A stretch of DNA of 64,000 nt from Phlegmacium glaucopus. Lineage: Eukaryota > Basidiomycota > Agaricomycetes > Agaricales > Cortinariaceae. Below are positions 31,082-42,728 of the stretch, in pieces. Each line of letters opens with the position of its first letter. The first letter of the stretch is position 1. The notes beneath the pieces were generated by a model. That model saw only the letters and a program-made list of their open reading frames with translations. It did no database searches and was not told where the DNA came from. Made by a program: the position numbers and the translations under genes. The stretch covers positions 95,987 to 159,986 of the forward strand of contig MU130239.1 in NCBI GenBank assembly GCA_015039465.1, read 5' to 3'.

Positions 31082-33678
31082 CTTACCTCAGTCCCTCTAT
31101 ATGTACGGCATCATGATAACTGGTATAGTTATATCCCGACGGTTCCGGCGGTATCCGCTTCTCAGAAGATCATAGTATTTATCAAAAAGCAATATAATGC
31201 TCTCGATCTCCAAGTCGCCAGGAATACTCACAAACCTTGGTCTGGCTTAGCGCTTAACATTCGTTATTCAAATTTGCACGAGGTATACAAGTCGAACTAA
31301 CATTGTATACACAGCCTCTACGTCATCCAATCTATTAGGACCTACCGGTTACTTAACCCGGCGCTTGGTCCAAACCTGGTCCAAACTGTAAGGCTAATTA
31401 GGTGTTCGGGGGCCAAGATATCAAGAAACGGTGGGTGACTTCCCCGTCACCACTGATACGTCGGAGTTCCCTCAAACACATGCCCGATCTGAAAATGTTT
31501 TTAATTTCCGAATGGAATGGATCCCATTCTTGGCTTTTTAAATAAGGCATATAAATCAATTTTGAAGTAGGATGAAACTAGGTTCTACAAGAATTTTGTG
31601 TTTAGACTATAGCCCTTTCGTCCTCGATGATATATTAGTAAGGTATTATATTTTTTTTTGGGGTCCTCAGCCGCATCAGTGACCTTTTTTCCCCGAACGG
31701 CTTCCCATAAAGATAGGGCTTAGGAAATACAATCTCCATCATTCCATCAAATGTATACCAAGCTCGTCGATCCGTTACTATGCCCAGACATGATGGAAGT
31801 CGACTTGGAGCCTTGGAGACTGCTGTCTCCGCCCTCGATACCATCTTTGTTGATGAGGTATGACCAAGAAAAAGTGTCCATCAACAGCCTCGAATGATTT
31901 AAATCTTGGCATCTACTAGCCCTAGTACAGGATCGACGTGTAACATCTCTTGGTTCTGCCAAGGTAGACTACGAGACGTTTAGACTTGATTTCAATCACG
32001 CATTGGCTTATCCACGCGTTCGAAGAAGTAGCATTGCCTTAAGAGCCAAGAGAATACTAAAGTAACGGCTTATAAATTTAATTTCATCTCCAGGTTTATT
32101 CCCTGATGGATATTTTTGCCAAGAGTTTTTATTATTACTTTCCAATCAACGTGAATAGAACGCACAGATGGTGTCAAGCTGGGCTTCCCTAGGTCTTCGA
32201 ATTGTGGCTTGCCATAATTACCGTAACGCCAAGTAATTGATATGATGTGGGGCCAAGCGAGATTAGTACTCAAGAAACTGCAGGTCACATGGTTAAGATG
32301 AGCAGGGCTTTAGCTTTCTTGCATACATTCACTACCCTAAGGGATGTCAAATTTCAACGTCACCCCAAGAAATGTTCGTTTGAGACTAGTAGTAAAAATA
32401 GATCACTATCTGAAGCTATAAATAGATCATTGACGGACTTTTCAAGTCAGCCACAATCATGGAACTCAGCACAGCACAAATCACTTGGCAGTACTAGCGC
32501 GACTTGTAGCTTGTCACGAAACAAAGAGTGGATCTTACAATATAGTAAGATCAACTGGCATCATGATAATCAGTGTCAGTATCCAACGAGGCAACCTGCC
32601 TCCGAGTTCCCATCACAATAATCCCCCCAGAAACTCTTAATTGCATTCCCCACCCTATAGGTGATAAAAGAACTGGAGAGATCACTGGTCATCAAAGTTA
32701 CCTCATCAAAACTACATAGTGTCAGCATCAATCAGTGTGCAGCGTCACCAATGCCTCATTTGTCTTACATAAAAAGTCACTACCTTGATATGTATACTTG
32801 TCTTTTGAGCGTTGCGCCAACTACGGAATGCCTTTCGGAAAATCTCATACCCAGGAGACTTCCCGACCAAACTCAATTGAATCGTTGATGAGAATCACGC
32901 TTGCTACTAAACTACCCTTTGATATTCGTCCTTCGAGCGTTGCGCCAACTACGGAATGCCTTTCGGGAAAAAAATCTCATACCAGGCTTTTCCGACCAAA
33001 CCTCAAATGAGAAGAATCACGCTTGAACATAAAAAAAAAGAATTCGATGTGCTCGGACCTCGGACCTTGATTTTCAAAAAAAAGCCGATGTGTCAGTGTG
33101 TGTATGGGTGGGGCCGCCCATGTACCCTTCGGTAACCCTACTATAAATGTATCCAGATAAATGTATCCAGTAGCATTATTAGTTTGAAGAAGAAAAAAAA
33201 AGAACCAGTATACTCGTGGTTATTATTATTAACGCCAATGGCTAAATCCCCTTAGGTACCTGTAACTTGCCACTGAGAAAATGAGGGCATATATAAAGGC
33301 CGCAAATCACACAAGTATGACTTGACAGTATCTTATCAGCCGCCGTGCATAGCGAAATTTTGAAGAGGAGCTATTATCAAGGCCTAGCGCTAGCCATCCG
33401 ATAAGTGCTCCAAAGCCTGTGCGTCCCCAATGGATATGTGGCGTGCGTTCAGGAATAAGATTCTCATGTCCAAGTCAAAACAGAATACCAGAATGCACGA
33501 CACCAAAATGCTACGCTTGTCTCATAAGAGGAAATACGCAAAGGCTCCCCGCGTCCGCAGCAAGTTACAATCATACTCACCATCGACGTGAGAGAAAAAA
33601 CACACATGTCATGCTGCTATACTTAAGACATGGGTCTATTTCTGCAACAATTGGCCTCGGGATGATGAGTTTCCAACC
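31082..33678. other. 2.6-kb spacer, no gene recognised
   Basis: Contains only ORFs below about 125 codons without motifs. The one structured element is the tandem duplication at 32781-33027. A-tracts and AT-rich stretches are common near 33010-33240. Confidence 0.5.
32781..33027. repeat. Tandem duplication, ~120-130 bp, two diverged copies
   Basis: Copy A (about 32781-32907) and copy B (about 32913-33027) share GAGCGTTGCGCCAACTACGG, AATGCCTTTCGG, ATCTCATACC, CCGACCAAAC and GAATCACGCTTG in the same order. Small indels lie between the shared blocks. There is no coding potential common to both copies. Confidence 0.8.
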
Positions 33679-36600
33679 TCACAACTCATCTCGAGTCCGT
33701 TCTACCGCCGCCGCCTCCTCCGTCTCCTTCGCCTCCTTGGCCCCCTTTAGCTTCCGTTCCTCTGATTCCTGAACTTTGTCTTCTGTATCCTGGCCATTAC
33801 TTGCTCCATTCGTAGCACCCGCCAGCACACTCGCGTCCGCGGTGGCCATACGAGAGTGAATTTTGCCCTCTGCTGCTAAATCTCTTGACAGTCGTGCTAT
33901 TTCCGAATCATATTCCTCCCACTCGGGGATCTGTCGAGCACGCGCAAGCTTGGGTTCTTTCTGATAGGGCGATTTAGGGATGGGACGATAACGATCAGCG
34001 ATAGAATAAGGATGGAGGAAGATATATATATACATACAGTCAGTGGGTTTTGGCAAAGGTCAATTGTCTTTGCTCTATGCAGACGATCTTTACTACACCA
34101 TGTTTCGCACTGAGTGATGAAAAACAATTATCAACTTTCATCTCGCAAAAGGGACGATTCATGGATCTTACCCATAGCCAGTCTTCATCCAACGAAAACT
34201 TGGATGAAGCACATTAATGTGATTGACAACAGGGCAGAAAATTACAACTCACTATTGGAACCTCTCTCTGAAGATTGTTCGGTAAATCTGATGGGGCACA
34301 ATTATGAATCCTGCTTAGAAGACAGGGGCAGAGAGCATACCTTGATCAAGGTTGGCTAACGAATTAGGATCGGCTGAAAGGTGGTGATATTGTCCTCGAA
34401 GGATATCCTGTACGCTATATATAAGCCTTTTAAAGCCTCAAAGATACCACCAGTTGTTACTCACTCCAGCAGCAAGCTAACATCGAAGAACTCAGCAAAA
34501 CGTCAGGCCATTCAATTGTTACGAAACATACCTGTCGGAAGCGTACAAGATCAATCACATATAGCGCACTATCAAACCGATTTGAATTAGTTCGCATCAC
34601 TCTAAATGTCAAGTGAACATACCTGATATGATACGGCTTGCCCTGCAAAAACTCCTTCCAGTAGCCAGTCTTCCAAAATCTGAATCCCTCCATGTCCGTA
34701 TTATCATCTCCCATCGGCGTATAGCCATACGGTGCACCTTGAAGATCAAGGTCAACGAGTTCTTTCAAATCGGCACGAACAATCTGGTCTGCGTCGACGA
34801 AAATGACTTTCTTCAAATCCATAGGGAAAAGCACATCTAGGAAGAGAATCTTGTAAGCCCAGATGATCCTCTGCTTTTCTGTTTGAGCCCGTAACCATGA
34901 TGGCCATTTATATGTCACAAGTTCATATTGGAAGTTGTATTTCCCAGCCATGTGTGGGATAAATTCCTGAATGATAGATTGAGTGGTTCAATAGAATGAA
35001 TAGACATAGGATGAATGACGTACGAGGAATGAAGGTGATAAGAAATTCTCAATGAACCAGAATTTTACTGTACTATTGGTGTTGCGAAGAACACTGAGAA
35101 TCATGATGCCGACAAATCGCTATGGAATACATCAGCTTCAGTTTCAAAACGACCGCTATAGACAGCAATTCACCTCATACAGCAAACCCGAAGCTACTGT
35201 GAAAATGTTGATGTCTGCTTGCTGCTTGACAGGAATCAAATCTTTAGATGTAGCCTGCGTTACAGAGTTGATGAATGTCTGGACGCTTGAGAGGCACCAG
35301 ATAAGCATATGGTAGGAACGGAAAAAGAAGAGAGAACAAACCGAGAAACAATAGTCCCAATGACGCTCTCCGGACCAGCCCCTCTGCTTGTCTCCTCCAC
35401 AAGAACATCCTCATGCTCCATCCCAGGCATCTTCGAAAATCGGGGGTATAGTGTCAAGCCTTCAAAGCTCGTCAACGTAATATCATTCCCAATTTCCTCC
35501 ACCGTCGCGCTCTGCCATCCCTCATTCCCAGCACTCTCTAATTTGTACAGCTTCCTTCCTCGTCCCTGACGGATTTCAAGTTGGAAAACTCCAGGCTTCG
35601 CTTTAAACTGGAAGTACCCCAGATTTACAACAACTTGTGTGTCGTCGATGGGGGTACCATCTCTAGTAACCAATTGTACTTGGATACCGCGAGGTGCACT
35701 GTTATAAGTCACTTCACGGGCGTGACCTTCGACCACAAGATAGTCGAGGTCGAAGATAGCGTCAACGGACGTGTCCCCTGGGAAGAGTTTGCCAAGTTGG
35801 ATATTGTCAAGATCGTACAAGGCTTCGCGAGGACGGACGAGCCATGATGTTGGAACGTCCATTGCTAACGTGTAAATGGGATCGAGAGGAATATCTTCGA
35901 AGATGGCCTTCAAAGGTACTTCAAGGCTTGACCTAACATCAGAACATGGTTACTAATCGATATAGAAAGACGCACCCATTTCTATCGTACGAGAGAGAGG
36001 GAATAAGGTTATAGCGATAGAAACGCTTTAGAGGAATCTAAGAAAATTGCTTTGAGCACTCGGTCCGATAAAAATAGAAGGGAGAGGGCATACATCCGTA
36101 TAATGGCCTGGATTCAAATGAATTTTGATGAAAACTTCTGGTACATGTGACAACCACTTGAAATTTCGAAATTGGAACAAGGGTTGAATCTTGAAATTTG
36201 ATCAAACTCATACCTCTAAGATACTAGACCACTTCTGGGCCGTCTCGCTTAGCGGATCTAGGAGAACTGCAATGTGATAGAGGGCGGTCGAGTTATTGCC
36301 AAATTCAAAAGAGCTGGAAACGATCAAAATCAACGGCAGTACAATGGACAGATAGACGACCTCAGCCTACGTGTACTCAGAGTCTAGTATCTGATAACCC
36401 CGTTGCCTGGGTTTCAAAGGTGCATCAAAGAGGCCAGTCTCACTAGGATCAGGAAGCTGTGAAGACGACACAACGGAAGAAGCCATTGCTACAGCATCAG
36501 CAGACAACATCCTAGCAAAATTAAACATTTAAAAGTTAACCACAATTAAAATGTCCAAAAAGATATGCGTACTTGTTATTTGCAATAAGAGGCGCAACAT

Positions 36601-39600
36601 CTTCCATAGCTTTCACAATGGGCTCGGTGCGTTTCCGATATTCATAATCTTCCAAAGCTTTGAAATCTGCGGTGCGGAACTTTCCTGGTTCGATGGGTCC
36701 TACAACCTAAAACAATCAAGGAATCCTTGAGAAACTTGTGCCAAGCTTGCCGATTGATGCACCTACCCGTCCATTCACAACCAAAGCCAATTGACCTGGC
36801 GAGATTTTCAGATCCCGCACCAGAAGTCGACTGGCTCTGACATAATCCATGTACTCCTCCGATGCAACATCCTCCAACATAACTCCTTCTGTGAACTTTG
36901 CAAAAGCTTCGTCCTTGCTCATAGGAATTTGTTGCTCTCCTTGGTTCGCCACGGCAGTAGTGTCATCCAGTTGAATACCGAGAGCCAGAGCAAAAGTAGC
37001 TGGACTAGCATGTCGCATCAATTCCTTGATATGGAGATGAGATATCAACCAGGAAGCAGGTGAGCGGGCGCCTTTCTCCGACCTGATGGGCGTGCTAGGA
37101 TTGTGGATGAACGAAATGCGGGTTCTTGAGCCAGGCGTCTACACAGGCCAGCAACAAACATCAGCAAGGTTGAATAGCAACAGACGCCATGAAACCACGC
37201 ACGAGTGAAGTCAAAGCCTCTTTGATCAACTCCAATCCGCCTTGGCTATCCAAATCCGCAATAATAAACAAGCTCAGAGGGGTGGAATCCGACTCTACGA
37301 AAAGAACACGAGGGTTTAGGAGAAAATAAAAAAGACGAGAAAACAGGGACAAACCCGGATATATGTATGTTGACGAAGAAACCCGCAGCCGCACTTTTGC
37401 AAAGAGCTCAGGAAGATTAACAATGCTCAAACTGCTCGCATCAGAGGGGAAGGTATATCGATTTCTTCGTTTACTAGTTGTCGGAAGGTCGTAGAAATAG
37501 GTCTCCATAGTCTCGCCCTTATTTTCGTCCGATAGAGAACCTCCATACACCTTTGAGATAAAAATTTCGGATATATAAAAAAAGGTATCATAGTAAGAAA
37601 GGTCCCACCTTCTCTTGCAAGAAACCCAACTGTTGTGTGAATTCGATTTGCAGTTTTCGGATAAAGTCCTATGAAACGACAATTCTCAACCTCAGTTGTC
37701 AAACCGATATAGAGAAGGTGCATACATCATTCATATCGAGATGTTTTCCATTGAAGAAAGCATGACCCAGTGGAGAAGTATCAGGAGTAGCATCCAAACG
37801 TTCCGTATAAGCTGCTATCTTGTCAAGAGGAACTTGTACATCGGCATCAGCACCTTCGAGGATAGATTTTAGATCGGGTTTGGGCGCCTCTGGATCTTGT
37901 TCAAGTTCTGCTGCGATCAGGGAATTGTACGACGAGCTGACGGCAAGCCAGTTAACGGTAGGAGTTTGTAAACTAGGCGGTAGTTGCATTTGGGCAAGCT
38001 AAGCAGAGTTGATTGAAAAGAAGTGTGGAATGCTTGATTGAGTCATACATACTGGAGTTAGGAATGCCAATGTCTTCTTTCGTCCATAATTTTTGATGAG
38101 ATAATAAAAGAGCCTCGCCATCTTCTTGGCTGAGGATGTTCATAAGTTTGGTGTTTGAGACGACAGTCGTTATGAAGCAAGTACGTACCATCCGCAGTTT
38201 CAACTTGTGGAATAACACCGAACCTGAGAGGCAAATCCCTGTTGAGGATATTCGACATAGGCCCTGAGATGAAATTCAGACTTGATGTATAGGACAGATC
38301 CAATACAAGAATAACGTTGAACAAGTTCGCCTTGATGGTAGGCATTGTTCCGGGGTACATTGGGCGCAAAAGCTGAATGCACAAATAGAAACTATCAGCT
38401 GACCACTCTCATATGTTTAAGGGAGACATACCGCAAAAAGTGATGGGTTCCAACGTGCATATCTTTGACACGAAAACTCATCAGTACGTTGAACGCAAAA
38501 ACAAGTGTATACGGTTGCTCACCTACTATCCTTCTCCATATCGTTCCACCACATGATAAGACCACCATCCTCCGGCCTATCACTCGCATCAAATACGGCT
38601 TCCATCACTTCGCCATCCTTTTGAGAAGAAGCAATAGCCGGATGTGTTAACAACTCAAATGCCTGCAAGTTGGAAATACCATATGACGTTAACGACTTCA
38701 CTATTGTTCTCTCTTTCTTCAGAATTCTCAAAAGTGCGAACGGATTGACATCTTTAGGCTCGGTTTGTGCCCCGTTGAACCAGAACACGTTGCCACCTTT
38801 TTGAACTTTGAGAGAATTGGTGTGAAGCTCTTGAATGACACTTTCGTTCGCGACTACGCGTCGAGCAAGAGAGGCTGCGTATTTGGGGAAATTTTGGGAG
38901 AGATGAGAGAGGACAGTCAGAGGTTCAGGGGACTCTGCAATTATTTGTGCGGCTTGGACTCCCAGATCTGACACATGGGATTAGATGGTCAGAACAGTAG
39001 AATTTTCATCCCATACCTGCAAGCTCTTCCGGAGACAGTGGTATACTCGCGTCTGGAGCTGTACTATTTTCGGGATGGGCAAGAATAAGAGGAAGGACTG
39101 GATCCACTCGTTGTTCTTGACCTTCAGCGACAGAATTAGAGCGCGTCGTAGCCGTTTCTGTCCCAAGAATGTCATAGATAGCACAGATGGATAATAATTC
39201 AATGACCTACCACCTGAGCTTGAATGTCGGTCATCCAAAGCGAGGTAATCCATCTTCTTCAGGTCCAAGGCGACTCCATAGCCAGATAGGTAACTACGAC
39301 CGTTAGAACGAGTTGTTGGTGGAATATGTCGGAAAATATATTCCAAATGAGGATCTAGCTTGTTGACAATTTTCAATAAGTATGTGTGTAGTTCCCGGAA
39401 ATTCGGAGACGTTAGTGAAGCGTAGAGTATTGCGGTTCTGGGAGGGCGGTCAAGAATAAGACCGGGAGGTGGGAATATGTGGTCAAAAGTCAGGATTTTA
39501 GGTCGTGTTTGTAAACTTGAATTCCAGCTTGTGAGAATAGCAGAAGAGCGAGAGCTAACAGAAAGGACATACATTTTTGAATTCCTAGTAGGATCAATAG

Positions 39601-40128
39601 TTTCTACTCCAGCAAGTTGCGCCAACCTGTCTGCATCACAAACAACTTCCCCGTACCAATCCACCCATGATCCACAATGTGTGCCTCGACTATGATTGTG
39701 ATGGTCTTCGTAATGGTTATAGAAAGCTTCTAATTTAGGAGTGGCAGCGTGTAGCGCAAGATTCATTTCGACAGCAGATAATGAGCCCGTTTCTTGTAAA
39801 ATTCCATTATCGAGAGCAATTTGCAATGCAGCCTGATGTATGGCTTCAGGTGTCATACTTGCTCGCAACGCAAGTCCTTCGGTGTCCGTAAGTCGGTCAA
39901 GATATGTAAAGAAAGCATCTGGTTTCACTAGTGCCACAGTTTCTCTACAGCTATATTCAGAACGTGCACGTATTTGCAACAACTCCTAATCACGTACAAT
40001 ATTTCGGCAAGCAGTGGCGGGGCAGGCCAAGAAGACCTCAAAGAAACCTTTACGGGTGGACCCTGAGCATTCCCAGTAGATTGTTGAGCTGCCAGAGCTA
40101 CTCCTAGCAGGATGAGCGCGGATTTCAT
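33679..40128 (-). CDS. UDP-glucose:glycoprotein glucosyltransferase (UGGT, GT24)
   Basis: Large multi-exon gene from ATG 40128, with signal peptide [21 protein letters not shown], to TGA 33679, where the product ends RDEL, a C-terminal ER-retention signal. N-terminal and middle exons match the thioredoxin-like region ([39 protein letters not shown]). The C-terminal exons carry the GT24 domain: [40 protein letters not shown], the metal-binding DxD in FVDADQ (about 34787-34795), [20 protein letters not shown] and later SLHEDWLW-type sequence. UGGT reglucosylates misfolded N-glycoproteins in the ER lumen so that calnexin rebinds them. The size (over 1500 residues) is normal. The gene is divergent from NMD3 by 148 bp. 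Identification is firm; the many intron borders were not all fixed. Confidence 0.94.
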
Positions 40129-40276
40129 GGTAACAAGGGTATTCAGAGCATAGAGTACGTGGTCAATGTCAACACGTCAACCCCATCTTATCAGGCTGAA
40201 TGCACGTGACCGAGATTTTTTATCAGTAGATTTCGGTACCGCTGACTAAATTGCATATCTCTCATCGACGGTAAGC
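40129..40276. promoter_or_regulatory. 148-bp bidirectional promoter (UGGT / NMD3), with CACGTG
   Basis: The two start codons are only 148 bp apart. A palindromic CACGTG followed by AC lies at 40203-40208 in the middle. CACGTG is an E-box bound by bHLH factors in fungi (Cbf1-type). Which gene it serves cannot be told. Confidence 0.5.
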
Positions 40277-42249
40277 ATGGAATTTGTACCAGGACCTGCA
40301 GTTCATAGAGTTTTGTGTGCTGATTGCGGTACGATCTTTCTTTTTCAAAAAATGGATGAAAATTGATCAAATACATTATGCTAGGCACACCCATCGTGCC
40401 AAATTCTGCCAATCTCTGCGTAGCTTGCTTGCGAAATACGTGAGTTTTTTTGAGAGTTGCAATTTACTTTTGAATTCACATATATATCCACTAGCGTTGA
40501 CATAACAGAAGGAATCCCTAAACAGGGTCTGTTCCTTCAGATCTAAACATTCTTTTTCAATCTCAAATTTCCAACTAGCATCTGTGTCATTTTGTCGGAA
40601 TTGTGAACGATTTCTGTCACCACCACAATCATGGACCCTCGCCAAACCAGAATCTTCAGAACTATTGGCGATCTGCTTAAAAAAGCTAAAAGGCCTGAGT
40701 AAAGTACGATTGACAGAAGCCCACTTCATATGGACAGAACCTCATTCAAAACGACTTCGTGTGTCCATGACTATACAAAAAGAGGTGCCTATAACAGATT
40801 TATATCTCGTTTTCCATATTTAAATTATCCTCAATTTAGGTTTTGACGAACACGATCCTGGAACAAACTTTTGAGATCGAGTATCTCGTTCAACATAGTC
40901 AATGTTCGGACTGCGCCAAGCTTGCAGCTAAAAACACTTGGAAAGCCGTAGTTCAAGTCCGACAAAAAGTTCCTCATAAACGGACATTCTTATACCTAGA
41001 ACAGCTTATCCTCAAACACAACGCTCAAAAAGACACAATCTCAATAAAGGAAATCCGAGATGGTCTTGATTTCTTCTATAGCCAGAGAAGCCACGCCTTG
41101 AAAATGGTGGAATTCCTGGCTAGTGTCGCCCCAGTAAAGTACATCCTCAAATTTATTCTGAAGGTATCATCATTATAAACTTACTGTTACTTTTCTAGAT
41201 CTAAATCGTCCGAACAATTGCTATCATCCGATACACATAGTCATACCGCCACATTCAAGTACACCTACTCCGTCGAGATCATCCCGATTTGCAAAGATGA
41301 TCTCGTCTGTATTCCTCTAAAACAAGCTCGTCTGCTGAGCAATATCAGTCCTCTAGCAATCTGCATCCGAGTTGGGAACTCTATCCAACTCCTTGATCCA
41401 GCCACGCTCCAAAGTTGTGACATCACCTCCCAAGTGTACTGGCGTACACCCTTCGATTCCCTCGCAACTGTCAGTGATCTCGTAGAGTTTACTGTCCTCG
41501 ACATCGACCCAGACAATACACGTACAAAGGGGAAATTCCTTATGGCAGATGTTCAAGTCGCTCTCGCCGGAGCATTCCACTCTACCGGAGGAAAAGACGG
41601 AGAAGACGACAGCATGGACTTTGAATCCTCAGGGATCACAAACCAGATATACCACACCCGTACCCATCTCGGTTCCATCCTTCAACCCGGCGACACCGCA
41701 CTTGGTTATTTCTTGACCAACGCGAATTACAACTCCGATCATTTCGCTTCATTACCCGCCGGAAGGATCCCAGATATCATCCTTGTGAAGAAAACCTATC
41801 CAAACCGTCGGAAGAAAAGCAAAGCGAGAAATTGGAAGTTGCGCAGCATCGCTAAAGAGGCAGGGGAGGATGGTGAGACGAGTGGAGCGAGAGGTGCTAT
41901 TGGACGTATGGGAGGGAGAGATCAGAAGAAAGTCGAGGAGGATTATGAGCTTTTCCTTCGTGATCTCGAGGAAGATCCTGAATTACGATCTGGGATTAAC
42001 CTATACAAAGCAAACGAGGTTAAGATGGCACCGCCTGATGTGGAGAAGAAGCCGAGGAGGAAAGTTCAGTATGCAATGGAAGTAGATGAACCAGGCCCAG
42101 TGGTGGGACTTGTGTCATCAAGTAACGTCCCGGGTGCGGACGAGGAAGAAGAACCCGATTTCCCTGAAGTCAAGCTGGATGAGCTACTCGAAGGCTTCGA
42201 TGAGCTGACGCTGGGCCCTGCGGATGACGAGGAAACGGAGATTCCATAG
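40277..42249 (+). CDS. NMD3: 60S ribosomal export adaptor NMD3
   Basis: Start ATG 40277 (MEFVPGPAVHRVLCADCG), then a series of small exons: GTPIVPNSANLCVACLRNT, VDITEGIPKQ, SVSFCRNCERFLSPPQSW, and, from an acceptor near 40842, VLTNTILEQTFEIEYLVQHS with QCSDC. The CxxC pairs form the Zn-binding N-terminus. The central part (LLSSDTHSHTATFKYTYSVE, IIPICKDDLVCIPL) and the eIF5A-like region precede a basic cluster (NRRKKSKARNWKLRSIAKE) and an acidic C-terminus with DELLEGFDELTL, the leucine-rich nuclear export signal region. NMD3 binds nascent 60S subunits in the nucleus and recruits CRM1. The length of about 500 residues is normal. The gene converges on the DDX60-like gene, leaving 479 bp. Confidence 0.95.
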
Positions 42250-42728
42250 GCATTCCCAAGTTGTAGGTCTATCTCCACAATTTATGATACAAAAGTGTTA
42301 TTTTAGATTGGCGACATCTTGCTCAAGCTGGGTGTAGGACAATTCAAGTTTTTACTATTGATCTGTATGCCCACATCCTCAAACACATCTTCAAATAGAA
42401 CTGACCGCATGAAATTATCTGGAAACCCACCGCACGCCGTTGGCCATTGCGTTTCTACATTTTTTGTTAGTTTCTTGGTCGCAAACTTCAACTTTTTATT
42501 GGTAAGGTGCCATGATCCCGCTCCGCACTTGTCCTGGCAGCGTGGGCAGGAAACATCGTTCAAGGGATAGGCTCAAGTCTTTCATTGTATGTCATCAGGA
42601 GAGTACGAAAACTGGGATTCCGCTTTATGGACATGGCTTAATCTCTCTCATATTGTAATTCGAGTTTAAGTCAAGAAACTTTACATCCAGTTGTTCAAAA
42701 GTTACACAATATTTTTTCGACTATCTAT
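42250..42728. other. Convergent intergenic region
   Basis: Shared 3' region of NMD3 (plus) and the DDX60-like gene (minus). It holds only a chance ORF of 86 codons on the minus strand. Confidence 0.6.

Noticed and set aside
32247..32621. 124-codon plus-strand ORF in the 31-33.6 kb spacer
   Set aside because: No family resemblance, no promoter or intron signals, and Ser/Asn/His-rich composition expected by chance.
37161..37723. Two ORFs of 173 and 98 codons inside the UGGT gene
   Set aside because: They run through introns and other frames of the UGGT exons, whose family sequence is clear.
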